64,000 nucleotides of DNA from Pseudomonas ceruminis. GTDB lineage: Bacteria; Pseudomonadota; Gammaproteobacteria; Pseudomonadales; Pseudomonadaceae. A program made the translations under genes and the position numbers. Position 1 is the stretch's first letter. Each line of letters opens with the position of its first letter. This document shows positions 8,271 to 17,518 of this stretch, piece by piece. Under the pieces are notes generated by a model. That model was not told where the DNA came from and made no database searches. It was given only the letters and a program-made list of their open reading frames with translations. The stretch is taken from the NCBI RefSeq assembly GCF_021602025.1, contig NZ_BQHW01000024.1:44061-108060 (forward strand), read 5' to 3'.

Positions 8271-9221
8271 ATGGACTTCAAAGACTATTACAAGATACTC
8301 GGCGTAGAGCCCACGGCGGACGAGAAGGCGATCAAGGCCGCTTACCGCAAGCTGGCGCGCAAGTATCACCCTGATGTCAGCAAGGAGCGCGACGCCGAGG
8401 AGAAATTCAAGGAGGCCAACGAGGCCTACGAGGTGCTCGGCGATGCCCAGAAACGCGCTGAGTTCGACGAGATTCGCAAGTACGGCGGCCAGCATGGTCG
8501 GCCGTTCCAGGCGCCGCCAGGCTGGGAAAGCCGTGGTGGTGGAGGCGGTTTCGAGGGCGGTGACTTCTCCGACTTCTTCAGCTCGATCTTCGGCGCACGG
8601 GGCGGCAATCCTTTTGGTGGCGCCCGCCAACAACGTAGCGCCGGCAGGCGAGGGCAGGATGTGGAACTGGAACTGGCGATCTTCCTCGAAGAGACCTTGA
8701 GCAAGGAATCGAAGCAGATCAGCTTCCAGGTGCCGCAGACCAATGCTGCGGGCCAGCGTACCGGGTTCACTACCAAGACCCTGAACGTGAAGATCCCGGC
8801 TGGGGTGGCTGACGGTGAACGTATCCGTCTCAAAGGCCAAGGCGCGCCGGGCAGCGGCGGTGGGGCCAATGGCGACCTGTTCCTGACCATCCGCATGGCG
8901 CCGCACCCGCTGTTCGATGTCGAAGGCCATGACCTGATCATCACCGTGCCGCTGGCACCGTGGGAGGCCGCGCTGGGGACCAAAGTGGCGGTGCCGACCC
9001 TGGACGGCAAGATCAACCTGACCATCCGCCCCGACAGCCAGAGCGGCCAACGCCTGCGCGTGCCGGGCAAGGGCCTGGCGAACAAGCACGGCGAGCGCGG
9101 CAACCTGTATGCCCAGCTCAAGGTGGTCATGCCGCCGACATCCGACGCGTCTACCCGCGAACTGTGGGCCCAGCTTTCCGAGAAGGCTGCGTTCAATCCG
9201 AGGACACAATGGAGTAAGTGA
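8271..9221 (+). CDS. cbpA: Curved-DNA-binding protein CbpA (class II J-protein)
   Basis: A 316-residue DnaJ homologue. The J domain (1-70) has the HPD triad at 33-35. A Gly/Phe-rich linker follows (about 88-120), then two beta-sandwich client-binding domains (about 130-300) without the DnaJ zinc fingers, which defines the CbpA class. CbpA stimulates DnaK and also binds curved DNA in stationary phase. It is followed immediately by its inhibitor cbpM (ATG two bases after the stop). The Shine-Dalgarno before ATG 8271 is weak. Confidence 0.95.
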   Translation: MDFKDYYKILGVEPTADEKAIKAAYRKLARKYHPDVSKERDAEEKFKEANEAYEVLGDAQKRAEFDEIRKYGGQHGRPFQAPPGWESRGGGGGFEGGDFSDFFSSIFGARGGNPFGGARQQRSAGRRGQDVELELAIFLEETLSKESKQISFQVPQTNAAGQRTGFTTKTLNVKIPAGVADGERIRLKGQGAPGSGGGANGDLFLTIRMAPHPLFDVEGHDLIITVPLAPWEAALGTKVAVPTLDGKINLTIRPDSQSGQRLRVPGKGLANKHGERGNLYAQLKVVMPPTSDASTRELWAQLSEKAAFNPRTQWSK

Positions 9222-9223
9222 TC

Positions 9224-9529
9224 ATGAGCAGCACCCTGATCGTTCAACTGGACATGCGTACCCTCTGCCAGGAGGCCGACATCACCAAGGATTACGTGAT
9301 CGAGATCGTTGAACACGGCATCGTTGAACCTTCGGGGCGAACGCCGGAGGACTGGTTGTTCGATGATCAGGCGCCGCTGCTGGCCAGGCGTGCGGTGAAG
9401 CTGCACAACGATCTGGAGCTGGAGTGGGAAGGGGTGGCGCTGGCGCTGGAGTTACTGCAGGAAGTGCAACAGCTGCGCAGTGAGAACAGTATGCTCAAGC
9501 AGCGGCTGGGGCGGTTTACCCAGATGTGA
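9224..9529 (+). CDS. cbpM: Chaperone modulator CbpM
   Basis: A 101-residue protein with the MerR-like helical start 'LCQEADITKDYVIEIVEHGI' and a C-terminal leucine-rich coiled segment (ELLQEVQQLRSENSMLKQRL). This is CbpM, which binds the J domain of CbpA and blocks both its cochaperone and DNA-binding activity. ATG 9224 is preferred over GTG 9218 because GGAG at 9211 is then properly spaced. The start lies just past the cbpA stop, so the two are translationally coupled, keeping activator and inhibitor in balance. Confidence 0.92.
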   Translation: MSSTLIVQLDMRTLCQEADITKDYVIEIVEHGIVEPSGRTPEDWLFDDQAPLLARRAVKLHNDLELEWEGVALALELLQEVQQLRSENSMLKQRLGRFTQM

Positions 9530-9613
9530 TGTGGCCTGCATTGGCCCCAAGGCTCCCACTGCGCTTATGGTCGGCGTGGGAGCCGGCTTGCCGCGAGAGG
9601 GGGCTCGTTGTAC

Positions 9614-10129
9614 TCAGCTCGGCTCAGCCCCTGGGGTCAGCACCCGTTGCATGAAGGTCAGGTCCAGCCAGCGACCGAACTTCACCCCCACCTGTGGCAT
9701 CTGCCCGGTCACCGCGAACCCCAGCCGCTCGTGCAGGCGCACCGAGGCTGTATTGCCACTCTCGATGGCGGCGACCATCACATGCTTGCCGCACGCGCGC
9801 GCCCGCTCGATCAGCACCGCCATCAACTGCGGCCCCAGACCCTTGCCGCGCTGGTCGCCACGGATGTACACCGAATGCTCGACGGTATGGCGAAAGCCCT
9901 CGAACGGCCGCCAGTCGCCAAACGAGGCATAGCCGAGCACGCCCGTGTCATCCACCGCCACCAGAATCGGGTAGCCCTGTTGTGCACGGGCTTCGAACCA
10001 GGCCTGGCGGTTGCCCAGGTCGACCGGGGTTTCGTTCCAGATCGCCGTGGTGTTGCGCACCGCGTCGTTGTAGATGTCGAGGATACCCGCTACATCGGTG
10101 GGCAGGGCATCGCGGATTTCATGGCTCAT
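9614..10129 (-). CDS. GNAT N-acetyltransferase, phosphinothricin/methionine-sulfoximine type
   Basis: A 171-residue GNAT fold. The acetyl-CoA loop is 'RGDQRGKGLGPQLM' and the C-terminal part 'ESGNTASVRLHERLGFAVTG' is typical of the Pat/MddA subgroup that acetylates phosphinothricin, methionine sulfoximine and methionine sulfone. The N-terminus 'IRDALPTDVAGILDIYNDAV' also fits that subgroup. It lies 31 bases downstream of urtE on the same strand and so may share the urea-transporter transcript, which would place it under nitrogen control. Substrate is inferred from family resemblance only. Confidence 0.85.
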   Translation of the reverse strand: MSHEIRDALPTDVAGILDIYNDAVRNTTAIWNETPVDLGNRQAWFEARAQQGYPILVAVDDTGVLGYASFGDWRPFEGFRHTVEHSVYIRGDQRGKGLGPQLMAVLIERARACGKHVMVAAIESGNTASVRLHERLGFAVTGQMPQVGVKFGRWLDLTFMQRVLTPGAEPS

Positions 10130-10160
10130 TGCAGCGTCTCACAAGGTCGATGGCAGCAGA

Positions 10161-10859
10161 TTAAATGGTTACCAACCCGCGCACACCTTCGGCCTGCATG
10201 TTTTCCCCTCGGCCGCGCTGGATGATCTCGCCGCGGGCCATGACCAGGTACTGGTCGGCCAGCGCCTCGGCGAAGTCGTAGAACTGCTCGACCAGCAGGA
10301 TAGCCATGTCGCCGCGCTCAGCCAGGCGCCGGATGACAGCACCGATCTCCTTGATGACCGAGGGTTGAATGCCCTCGGTGGGTTCGTCGAGAATCAATAG
10401 CCGTGGGCGGCTGGCCAGGGCACGGCCGATGGCCAGCTGTTGCTGCTGGCCCCCGGACAGGTCGCCGCCGCGCCGTTGTTTCATCTGCTCCAGCACCGGG
10501 AACAGTTCGTAGATGAACGGCGGTACTTCCCGTGCTTCACGGGCGCGGAAACGCGACAGGCCCATCAGCAGGTTTTCCTCGACGCTCAGGCGCGGGAAGA
10601 TTTCGCGGCCTTGCGGCACGTAGGCGATGCCGGCCTGCACCCGTTGCTGCGGCTTGAGTGTGGTGATGGGTTTGCCCTCCCATTCGACGCTGCCTTCGCG
10701 GGCCGGTACCAGGCCCATCAGGCAGCGCAGCAGGGTGGTCTTGCCCACGCCATTGCGCCCGAGCAGGCAGGTGACTTCGCCGACCTTGGCTTCGAAGGAC
10801 AGGCCACGCAGGATGTGGCTGCCGCCGTAATACTGGTGCAGGGTGTCGATCTTGAGCAT
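10161..10859 (-). CDS. urtE: Urea ABC transporter, ATP-binding subunit UrtE
   Basis: A 232-residue ABC ATPase of the LivF class: Walker A 'GRNGVGKTT' at 34-42, signature LSGGQQQQ near 137, Walker B 'LLILDEPTEGI'. With UrtD it powers urea uptake. The ATG at 10859 (MLKIDTLHQYYGG) is chosen over longer in-frame starts because AGGA lies just upstream and the family begins here. It is the last gene of urtABCDE, 63 bases after urtD. Confidence 0.95.
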   Translation of the reverse strand: MLKIDTLHQYYGGSHILRGLSFEAKVGEVTCLLGRNGVGKTTLLRCLMGLVPAREGSVEWEGKPITTLKPQQRVQAGIAYVPQGREIFPRLSVEENLLMGLSRFRAREAREVPPFIYELFPVLEQMKQRRGGDLSGGQQQQLAIGRALASRPRLLILDEPTEGIQPSVIKEIGAVIRRLAERGDMAILLVEQFYDFAEALADQYLVMARGEIIQRGRGENMQAEGVRGLVTI

Positions 10860-10922
10860 GTGAGAGTTCCTGAATGGGTTGCGGTGCCAGTCCTGGCCTC
10901 TTCGCAGGGCAGGCTTCAATGT

Positions 10923-11776
<854 letters not shown>

Positions 11777-11780
<4 letters not shown>

Positions 11781-12856
11781 GGCTGGCTCCTTTTCTTCAG
11801 CAGGCCGACCACACCCTTGGGCAGGTAGAGAGTGACGAGGATGAACAACGCCCCGAGGAAGAACAGCCAGAACTCCGGGAAGGCCACGGTGAACCAGCTC
11901 TTCATGCCGTTGACCAGGCCGGCACCGAGCAGCGGACCGATCAGTGTGCCACGCCCGCCAAGGGCGACCCAGACGGCAGCTTCGATGGAGTTGGTCGGCG
12001 ACATTTCACTGGGGTTGATGATGCCCACCTGCGGCACGTACAGCGCCCCGGCCAAGCCGCACAGCACAGCGCTGAGCACCCATACCAGCAGCTTGAACCC
12101 GCGTGGGTCATAGCCGCAGAACATCAGGCGGTTCTCGGCATCGCGCACTGCGGTCAGCAGGCGGCCGAACTTGCTCTGGGTCAGGCGCCAGCACAAGTAC
12201 AGGCTGGCCAGCAGCAGGCCGACGGTGAGCAGGAACAGCACGGCGCGGGTGCCTTGGGCGGCAATGTCGAAACCGAGAATGGTGCGGAAGCTGGTAAAGC
12301 CGTTGTTGCCGCCGAACCCCGTCTCGTTGCGAAAGAACAGCAGCATGCCCGCGAAGGTCAGGGCCTGGGTCATGATCGAGAAGTACACGCCCTTGATCCG
12401 TGAGCGGAAAGCGAACCAGCCGAATACCAGTGCCAGCAGGCCGGGCGCCAGCACCACCAGGCACAGCGCCCAGGCGAAGTGCTGGGTGCCAGCCCAGTAC
12501 CAGGGCAGTTCACTCCACGACAGGAAGGTCATGAAGCCCGGCAGGCCGTCGCCCGCCGCCTGCCGCATCAGGTACATGCCCATGGCATAGCCGCCGAGGG
12601 CAAAGAACAGGCCATGACCGAGCGACAGCAGCCCGGCGTAGCCCCAGACCAGGTCCAGGGCCAGTGCGACGATGGCGTAGCACAGGATCTTGCCGACCAG
12701 GGTCAGGGTGTAGGCCGAAACCTGCAATGCATGGCCCGCCGGCAGCAACGACAGCAGCGCCAGGGCCAGCAACAGCAGGACGACAACAGCACCGATGGCC
12801 AGCGACAGGCGCGGCCCGGCCTTTTGCGAAGCGGTGACAAGCAGTGGCTGGTTCAT
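11777..12856 (-). CDS. urtC: Urea ABC transporter, permease UrtC
   Basis: A 359-residue LivM-type permease with about ten hydrophobic helices and the conserved cytoplasmic coupling region 'AVRDAENRLMFCGYDPRGFK'. It pairs with UrtB to form the urea channel in the inner membrane. The start ATG at 12856 shares one base with the urtB stop (TGATG), and its own stop overlaps urtD, so urtB-C-D form one tightly coupled unit. Confidence 0.95.
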
Positions 12857-14343
12857 CAGTCGATTACCCGTCCCTTGAGGGCGAACAGGCCTTGCGGACG
12901 CTTCTGGATGAACAGAATGATCAACGCAAGGATGAGGATCTTGCCAAGCACCGCGCCGATCTGCGGCTCCAGCAGCTTGTTGGCTATACCCAGGCCAAAG
13001 GCGGCCCAGAGGCTGCCGGCCAGTTGCCCGACACCGCCGAGCACCACCACCAAAAACGAGTCGATGATGTAGCTTTGGCCCAGGTCGGGGCCGACGTTGC
13101 CAACCTGGCTCAGGGCCACGCCGCCGAGCCCGGCGATGCCTGAGCCAAGGCCGAAGGCGAGCATGTCGATGCGCCCGGTGGGCACACCGCAGCAGGCGGC
13201 CATGTTGCGGTTCTGGGTGACCGCGCGCACGTTCAGCCCCAGCCGCGTGCGGTTGAGCAGCAGCCAGGTGAGCAGCACCACGGCCAGGGCGAAGCCGATG
13301 ATGACCAGGCGGTTGTACGGCAGCACCAGGTTGGGCAGCAGCTGGATACCGCCCGACAGCCACGCCGGGTTGCTGACCTCGACGTTCTGCGCGCCGAACA
13401 GCAGGCGGATGGCCTGGATCAGAATCAGGCTGATACCCCAGGTGGCCAGCAGGGTTTCCAGCGGGCGGCCGTAGAGGTGGCGGATCACCGTGCGCTCCAG
13501 CGCCATGCCGACCGTGGCGCTGACCGCGAAGGCCACGGGCAGGGCGATCAGCGGGTAGAACTCGATGGCGCCAGGGGCGTAGCGCTGCAGCAGCACCTGG
13601 ACCATGTAGGTGCTGTAGGCGCCGAGCATGAGCATCTCGCCATGGGCCATGTTGATCACCCCCAGCAGGCCGAAAGTGATCGCCAGGCCCAGGGCCGCCA
13701 GCAGCAGGATCGAGCCCAGCGACAGGCCGCTGAAGGCCTGGCCGAGCAGTTCGCCGAACAGCAGTTTGCGTTTGACCTGGGCCAGGCTGGTTTGCGCCGC
13801 GGTGCGCACGCCGGCGTCGGTTTCGGCGTCCGGTTGCAGCAAGGTCTCAAGGCGGGTGCGGGCCAGCGGGTCGCCGGTTTCGCCGAGCAGGCGCACGGCA
13901 GACAGGCGCACGGCCGGCTCGCTGGCGCCCAGTTGCAGGTTGGCCAGGGCCAGGCCGAGGGCCGCGTGCACGGCCGCATCTGGCTCGCTGGCGAAGCGCC
14001 GGTCGAGGAAGGCCACCTGCGCCGGTTGCGCGCTTTTCTGCAGTTGCTGGGCGGCGGCCAGGCGGGTGTCGCTGTTGTCGCTGAGCAACTGATGACTGGC
14101 CAGGGCGTTGTCGATCAGGCCGCGCAGGCGGTTGTTCAGGCGCACCTTGCGCGTATCGCCTTCGGCGATGCGGCCCTGGCGCAGGTTTTCCAGCAGCGGC
14201 AGGCGTGCGGCATCGGGTTGCGCGGCCCAGCCCTCAAGCAGGCTGGCTTGTTCGGCGGGCTTGGCGGTGAGGAAGAATTCGCCCTCGCTCGCCTGGCTTG
14301 CCAGGGGCAGCAGGAGCAGGAGGGTGAGCAGGAGTCTGAGCAT
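12856..14343 (-). CDS. urtB: Urea ABC transporter, permease UrtB with periplasmic N-terminal domain
   Basis: A 495-residue protein. An N-terminal signal-like helix (LRLLLTLLLLLPLASQA) is followed by a helical, HEAT-like soluble region to about 195, then the LivH-type permease domain (about 200-495), with the motif 'GVINMAHGEMLMLGAYSTYM' typical of UrtB. The long N-terminal extension is characteristic of proteobacterial UrtB and absent from LivH. ATG 14343 is chosen because AGGA lies upstream and the signal peptide begins there; longer in-frame starts run into the urtA-urtB inverted repeat. Confidence 0.93.
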   Translation of the reverse strand: MLRLLLTLLLLLPLASQASEGEFFLTAKPAEQASLLEGWAAQPDAARLPLLENLRQGRIAEGDTRKVRLNNRLRGLIDNALASHQLLSDNSDTRLAAAQQLQKSAQPAQVAFLDRRFASEPDAAVHAALGLALANLQLGASEPAVRLSAVRLLGETGDPLARTRLETLLQPDAETDAGVRTAAQTSLAQVKRKLLFGELLGQAFSGLSLGSILLLAALGLAITFGLLGVINMAHGEMLMLGAYSTYMVQVLLQRYAPGAIEFYPLIALPVAFAVSATVGMALERTVIRHLYGRPLETLLATWGISLILIQAIRLLFGAQNVEVSNPAWLSGGIQLLPNLVLPYNRLVIIGFALAVVLLTWLLLNRTRLGLNVRAVTQNRNMAACCGVPTGRIDMLAFGLGSGIAGLGGVALSQVGNVGPDLGQSYIIDSFLVVVLGGVGQLAGSLWAAFGLGIANKLLEPQIGAVLGKILILALIILFIQKRPQGLFALKGRVID

Positions 14344-14374
14344 GCGAGCAATCCTGGAGATCGGCGGTGGATTC

Positions 14375-14428
14375 ATCGCGAGCAAGCTCGCGCCTACAGG
14401 GAGTTGTAGGCGCGAGCTTGCTCGCGAT
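14375..14428. repeat. Perfect inverted repeat between urtA and urtB
   Basis: Two exact 24-base arms (14375-14398 and 14405-14428) with a 6-base loop. The arm core 'cgcgagcaagctcgcgccta' is a REP-like sequence common in Pseudomonas. It lies between the first two genes of one operon, where it can act as an mRNA 3' stabiliser or partial terminator favouring the binding protein UrtA over the membrane subunits. Confidence 0.85.
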
Positions 14429-14454
14429 TGGGCCGCATGGCGGCCCCAGTACAC

Positions 14455-15720
14455 TCAGTTACCTTTCACTGCATAGTCCGGGCGCTTGTCATTGCCCGGA
14501 ATGAACGGGCTCCAGGGCTGGGCCCGCAGCGGCTGCTCGGTTTGCCAGACCACGCTGAACTGCCCGTCATCCTGGATCTCGCCGATCATCACCGGCTTGT
14601 GCAGGTGGTGGTTGGTCTTGTCCATGGTCAGGGTGAAGCCCGACGGTGCCTTGAAGCTCTGTCCGGCCAGCGCCTCGCGCACTTTGTCGACATCGGTGGA
14701 CTTGGCCTTCTCGACGGCCTGGGCCCACATATGGATGCCCACGTAGGTGGCCTCCATCGGGTCGTTGGTCACCGCCTTGTCAGCGCCTGGCAGGCCTTTG
14801 GCCTTGGCGTAGGCCTTCCAGTCGGCGACGAACTTCTGGTTTACCGGGTTATCCACCGACTCGAAGTAGTTCCACGCGGCCAGGTGACCCACCAGCGGTT
14901 TGGTATCGATGCCGCGCAGTTCTTCTTCGCCCACCGAGAACGCCACCACCGGTACGTCGGTGGCTTTCAGGCCCTGGTTGGCCAGCTCCTTGTAGAACGG
15001 CACGTTGGAGTCGCCGTTGACCGTGGAGATGACCGCGGTCTTGCCGCCGGCGGAGAACTTCTTGATGTTGGCAACGATGGTCTGGTAATCGGCGTGGCCG
15101 AACGGTGTGTACACTTCTTCGATGTCTTTGTCGGCCACGCCTTTGCTGTGCAGGAAGGCGCGCAGGATCTTGTTGGTGGTGCGAGGGTAGACGTAGTCGG
15201 TGCCGAGCAGGAAAAAGCGCTTGGCGTTGCCGCCGTCTTCGCTCATCAGGTACTCCACGGCCGGGATCGCCTGCTGGTTGGGCGCGGCGCCGGTATAGAA
15301 CACGTTCGGCGACATCTCTTCACCCTCGTACTGCACCGGGTAGAACAGCAGGCCGTTGAGCTCTTCGAACACCGGCAGCACCGACTTGCGCGACACCGAG
15401 GTCCAGCAGCCGAATACCACCGCGACTTTGTCCTGGGTCAGCAGCTGGCGGCTTTTTTCGGCGAACAGCGGCCAGTTGGAGGCAGGGTCGACCACCACCG
15501 GCTCGAGCATCTTGCCGTTGACCCCGCCTTTGGCGTTGATCTCATCGATGGTCATCAGCGCCATGTCCTTGAGCGACGTTTCGGAAATCGCCATGGTCCC
15601 GGACAGCGAATGCAGGATACCGACCTTGATGGTCTCGGCGGCCTGGATGCTCCAGCTAAGACCCATCGCCGCAATCGATGCGCTGAGGGTAAAGGCCTTG
15701 ATCAGACTGCGACGCTTCAT
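14455..15720 (-). CDS. urtA: Urea ABC transporter, substrate-binding protein UrtA
   Basis: A 421-residue periplasmic binding protein. The N-terminus MKRRSLIKAF with twin arginines, a hydrophobic stretch and IQAAET cleavage site could be a Tat- or Sec-type signal. The mature part begins 'IKVGILHSLSGTMAISETSL', the standard UrtA/AmiC-like Peripla_BP_5 opening. ATG 15720 has GGAGAG just upstream. It is the first gene of urtABCDE; with a sigma54-like promoter upstream, expression under nitrogen limitation is expected. Confidence 0.95.
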   Translation of the reverse strand: MKRRSLIKAFTLSASIAAMGLSWSIQAAETIKVGILHSLSGTMAISETSLKDMALMTIDEINAKGGVNGKMLEPVVVDPASNWPLFAEKSRQLLTQDKVAVVFGCWTSVSRKSVLPVFEELNGLLFYPVQYEGEEMSPNVFYTGAAPNQQAIPAVEYLMSEDGGNAKRFFLLGTDYVYPRTTNKILRAFLHSKGVADKDIEEVYTPFGHADYQTIVANIKKFSAGGKTAVISTVNGDSNVPFYKELANQGLKATDVPVVAFSVGEEELRGIDTKPLVGHLAAWNYFESVDNPVNQKFVADWKAYAKAKGLPGADKAVTNDPMEATYVGIHMWAQAVEKAKSTDVDKVREALAGQSFKAPSGFTLTMDKTNHHLHKPVMIGEIQDDGQFSVVWQTEQPLRAQPWSPFIPGNDKRPDYAVKGN

Positions 15721-15769
15721 GTGCTCTCTCCGCTGAGTTTTTATGGTGTTGGCCTGGCGGGAGGGGCGT

Positions 15770-15785
15770 TGCAAGGGGTGTGCCG
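15770..15785 (-). promoter_or_regulatory. Candidate sigma54 promoter of urtABCDE
   Basis: On the minus strand CGGCAC-ACCCC-TTGCA reads as a -24/-12 element with one mismatch to TGGCAC-N5-TTGCW, keeping the invariant GG and GC in register. The start would fall about 38 bases before the urtA ATG. Nitrogen-regulated urea transport makes this plausible. No full NtrC palindrome was recognised between 15786 and 15943. Confidence 0.55.
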
Positions 15786-15893
15786 AGTGGCAGAAGCTGC
15801 GGTTTAGACGGGGTGTGCGAGGTATTAGGGCGCAAGGGAGGCCCAGGATGGTGCCTGAAGGGTTTGCGTGCACAGCATTGGGGCCGCCAGACG

Positions 15894-15921
15894 GCCCATC
15901 GCCGGCAAGCCGACGATGGGC
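15894..15921 (-). terminator. Hairpin downstream of cycA
   Basis: Perfect 8-base arms GCCCATCG (15894-15901) and CGATGGGC (15914-15921), located 23 bases after the cycA stop on the minus strand. No clear U-run follows. A likely end of the cycA message, separating it from the urtA promoter. Confidence 0.5.
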
Positions 15922-15943
15922 TGCACGGCAGCCCTGAGGTTGA

Positions 15944-17350
15944 TCAACTGTCGCGCACAACACTGCGCGGATGGCGCTTGCTGCGCACCCACTGGTAGGT
16001 GATGGCCAGCACCACGAACCAGATCGGCGTGACCAGCAATGCAGAGCGGGTATCGTCTTCCAGGCTCAGCAGCACCAGGATGAAGGCGAAGAAGGCCAGG
16101 CACACGTAGCACATGAACCGCCCGCCAGGCATCTTGTAGATCGACGCCTGGTGCAGCGCTGCGCGGCGTTTGCGGTAGCTTAGGTACGACAGCAGGATCA
16201 AGGTCCAGACGAACATGAACAGCACCGCCGACACGGTGGTGACCAGGGTGAACGCCTCGACCACATTCGGTACCAGGTAGATCAGTACGGCGCCAAGCAG
16301 CAGGCAGGTGCAGGAGAAGTACAGGCCGTTGGCCGGCACGGCACGCCGCGAGAGCTTTTCGAACGCCTGGGGTGCATCGCCTTCCTGGGCCAGGCCATAC
16401 AGCATGCGGCTGGTGGAGAACACCCCGCTGTTGGCTGAGGACGCGGCCGACGTCAGCACCACGAAGTTGATGATGCTTGCCGCCGCCGGCAGGCCGGCCA
16501 GCACGAACAGCTCGACGAACGGGCTTTTGCCCGGGACCACGTCGCGCCATGGGGTGACGGCCATGATCGCGATCAGCGCCAGCACGTAGAACACGATGAT
16601 GCGGATCGGGATCGAGTTGATCGCCCGTGGCAGGGTACGTTCGGGGTTCTTCGCTTCGGCGGCGGTGGTGCCGACCAGTTCGATACCGACAAAGGCGAAC
16701 ACGGCGATCTGGAAGCCCGCGAAGAAGCCCATCAGGCCGTTGGGGAACATGCCGCCATCGTTCCACAGGTTGGCCAACTGCGCGGTTCGCCCGCTCGGCG
16801 ACTCGAAGCCGGTGATGACCATGTACAGGCCGGTGGCGACCAGGCCAAGGATGGCGACGATCTTGATCAGGGCGAACCAGAACTCGAGCTCCCCGAACAT
16901 CTTCACGGTCACCAGGTTCAGCGCCAGCAGCACGCCCACACAGGTCAGCGCGGGTATCCATTGCGGCAGGTCGGGGAACCAGAACTGCGTATAGGCGGCG
17001 ATCGCGACCACGTCGGCGATACCGGTGACCACCCAGCAGAACCAGTAGGTCCAGCCGGTGAAGTAGCCAGCCCAGGGGCCGAGCAGGTCGGCGGAGAAGT
17101 CGATGAACGACTTGTAATTGAGGTTCGACAGCAGCAGCTCGCCCATGGCGCGCATGACGAAGAACAGCATGAAGCCGATGATCATATAGACGAAGATGAT
17201 CGACGGCCCTGCCAGGCTGATGGTCTTGCCCGAGCCCATGAACAGGCCGGTACCGATAGCGCCACCGATGGCGATCAGCTGGATATGGCGGTTGGTCAGG
17301 TTGCGCTGCAGGTGCTGTTCTTCAGCAGGAGGGGAAGAGGTCCGGGTCAT
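15944..17350 (-). CDS. cycA: D-serine/D-alanine/glycine permease CycA
   Basis: A 468-residue APC-family amino-acid:proton symporter with 12 predicted membrane helices. Long stretches are nearly identical to E. coli CycA as remembered, for example 'RNLTNRHIQLIAIGGAIGTG' and 'SSANSGVFSTSRML', and the length is practically the same. It imports glycine, D-alanine, D-serine and related compounds. ATG 17350 is preferred to ATG 17359 because GGA lies 9 bases upstream of it; both are possible. Transcribed alone, upstream of and in the same direction as urtA. Confidence 0.93.
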   Translation of the reverse strand: MTRTSSPPAEEQHLQRNLTNRHIQLIAIGGAIGTGLFMGSGKTISLAGPSIIFVYMIIGFMLFFVMRAMGELLLSNLNYKSFIDFSADLLGPWAGYFTGWTYWFCWVVTGIADVVAIAAYTQFWFPDLPQWIPALTCVGVLLALNLVTVKMFGELEFWFALIKIVAILGLVATGLYMVITGFESPSGRTAQLANLWNDGGMFPNGLMGFFAGFQIAVFAFVGIELVGTTAAEAKNPERTLPRAINSIPIRIIVFYVLALIAIMAVTPWRDVVPGKSPFVELFVLAGLPAAASIINFVVLTSAASSANSGVFSTSRMLYGLAQEGDAPQAFEKLSRRAVPANGLYFSCTCLLLGAVLIYLVPNVVEAFTLVTTVSAVLFMFVWTLILLSYLSYRKRRAALHQASIYKMPGGRFMCYVCLAFFAFILVLLSLEDDTRSALLVTPIWFVVLAITYQWVRSKRHPRSVVRDS

Positions 17351-17460
17351 TGGCTGCATTCCATTGAGGGTCAGTCTTTTTGTGAAAGCCGAGTAGGCTA
17401 ACACGAGCGTCCCAATTCGGGGCGCGACAGATCGACACGACTTTTGCGGCACAGCGGGGG

Positions 17461-17508
17461 GCTGCTCAGGCCTGATCGCCGGCAAGCCAGCGATGAAGCC
17501 TGAGCAGC
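17461..17508 (-). terminator. Terminator-like hairpin after PepSY gene
   Basis: Perfect 11-base arms GCTGCTCAGGC (17461-17471) and GCCTGAGCAGC (17498-17508), starting about 10 bases downstream of the PepSY gene stop. The loop contains the REP-like 'cgccggcaagcc'. It probably ends the copper-cluster transcript. Confidence 0.6.
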
Positions 17509-17518
17509 CCGCAGAGCC

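Noticed and set aside
15840-15900. NtrC enhancer upstream of urtA
   Set aside because: Only isolated TGGTGC and GTGCAC half-sites occur, without the proper palindromic spacing.
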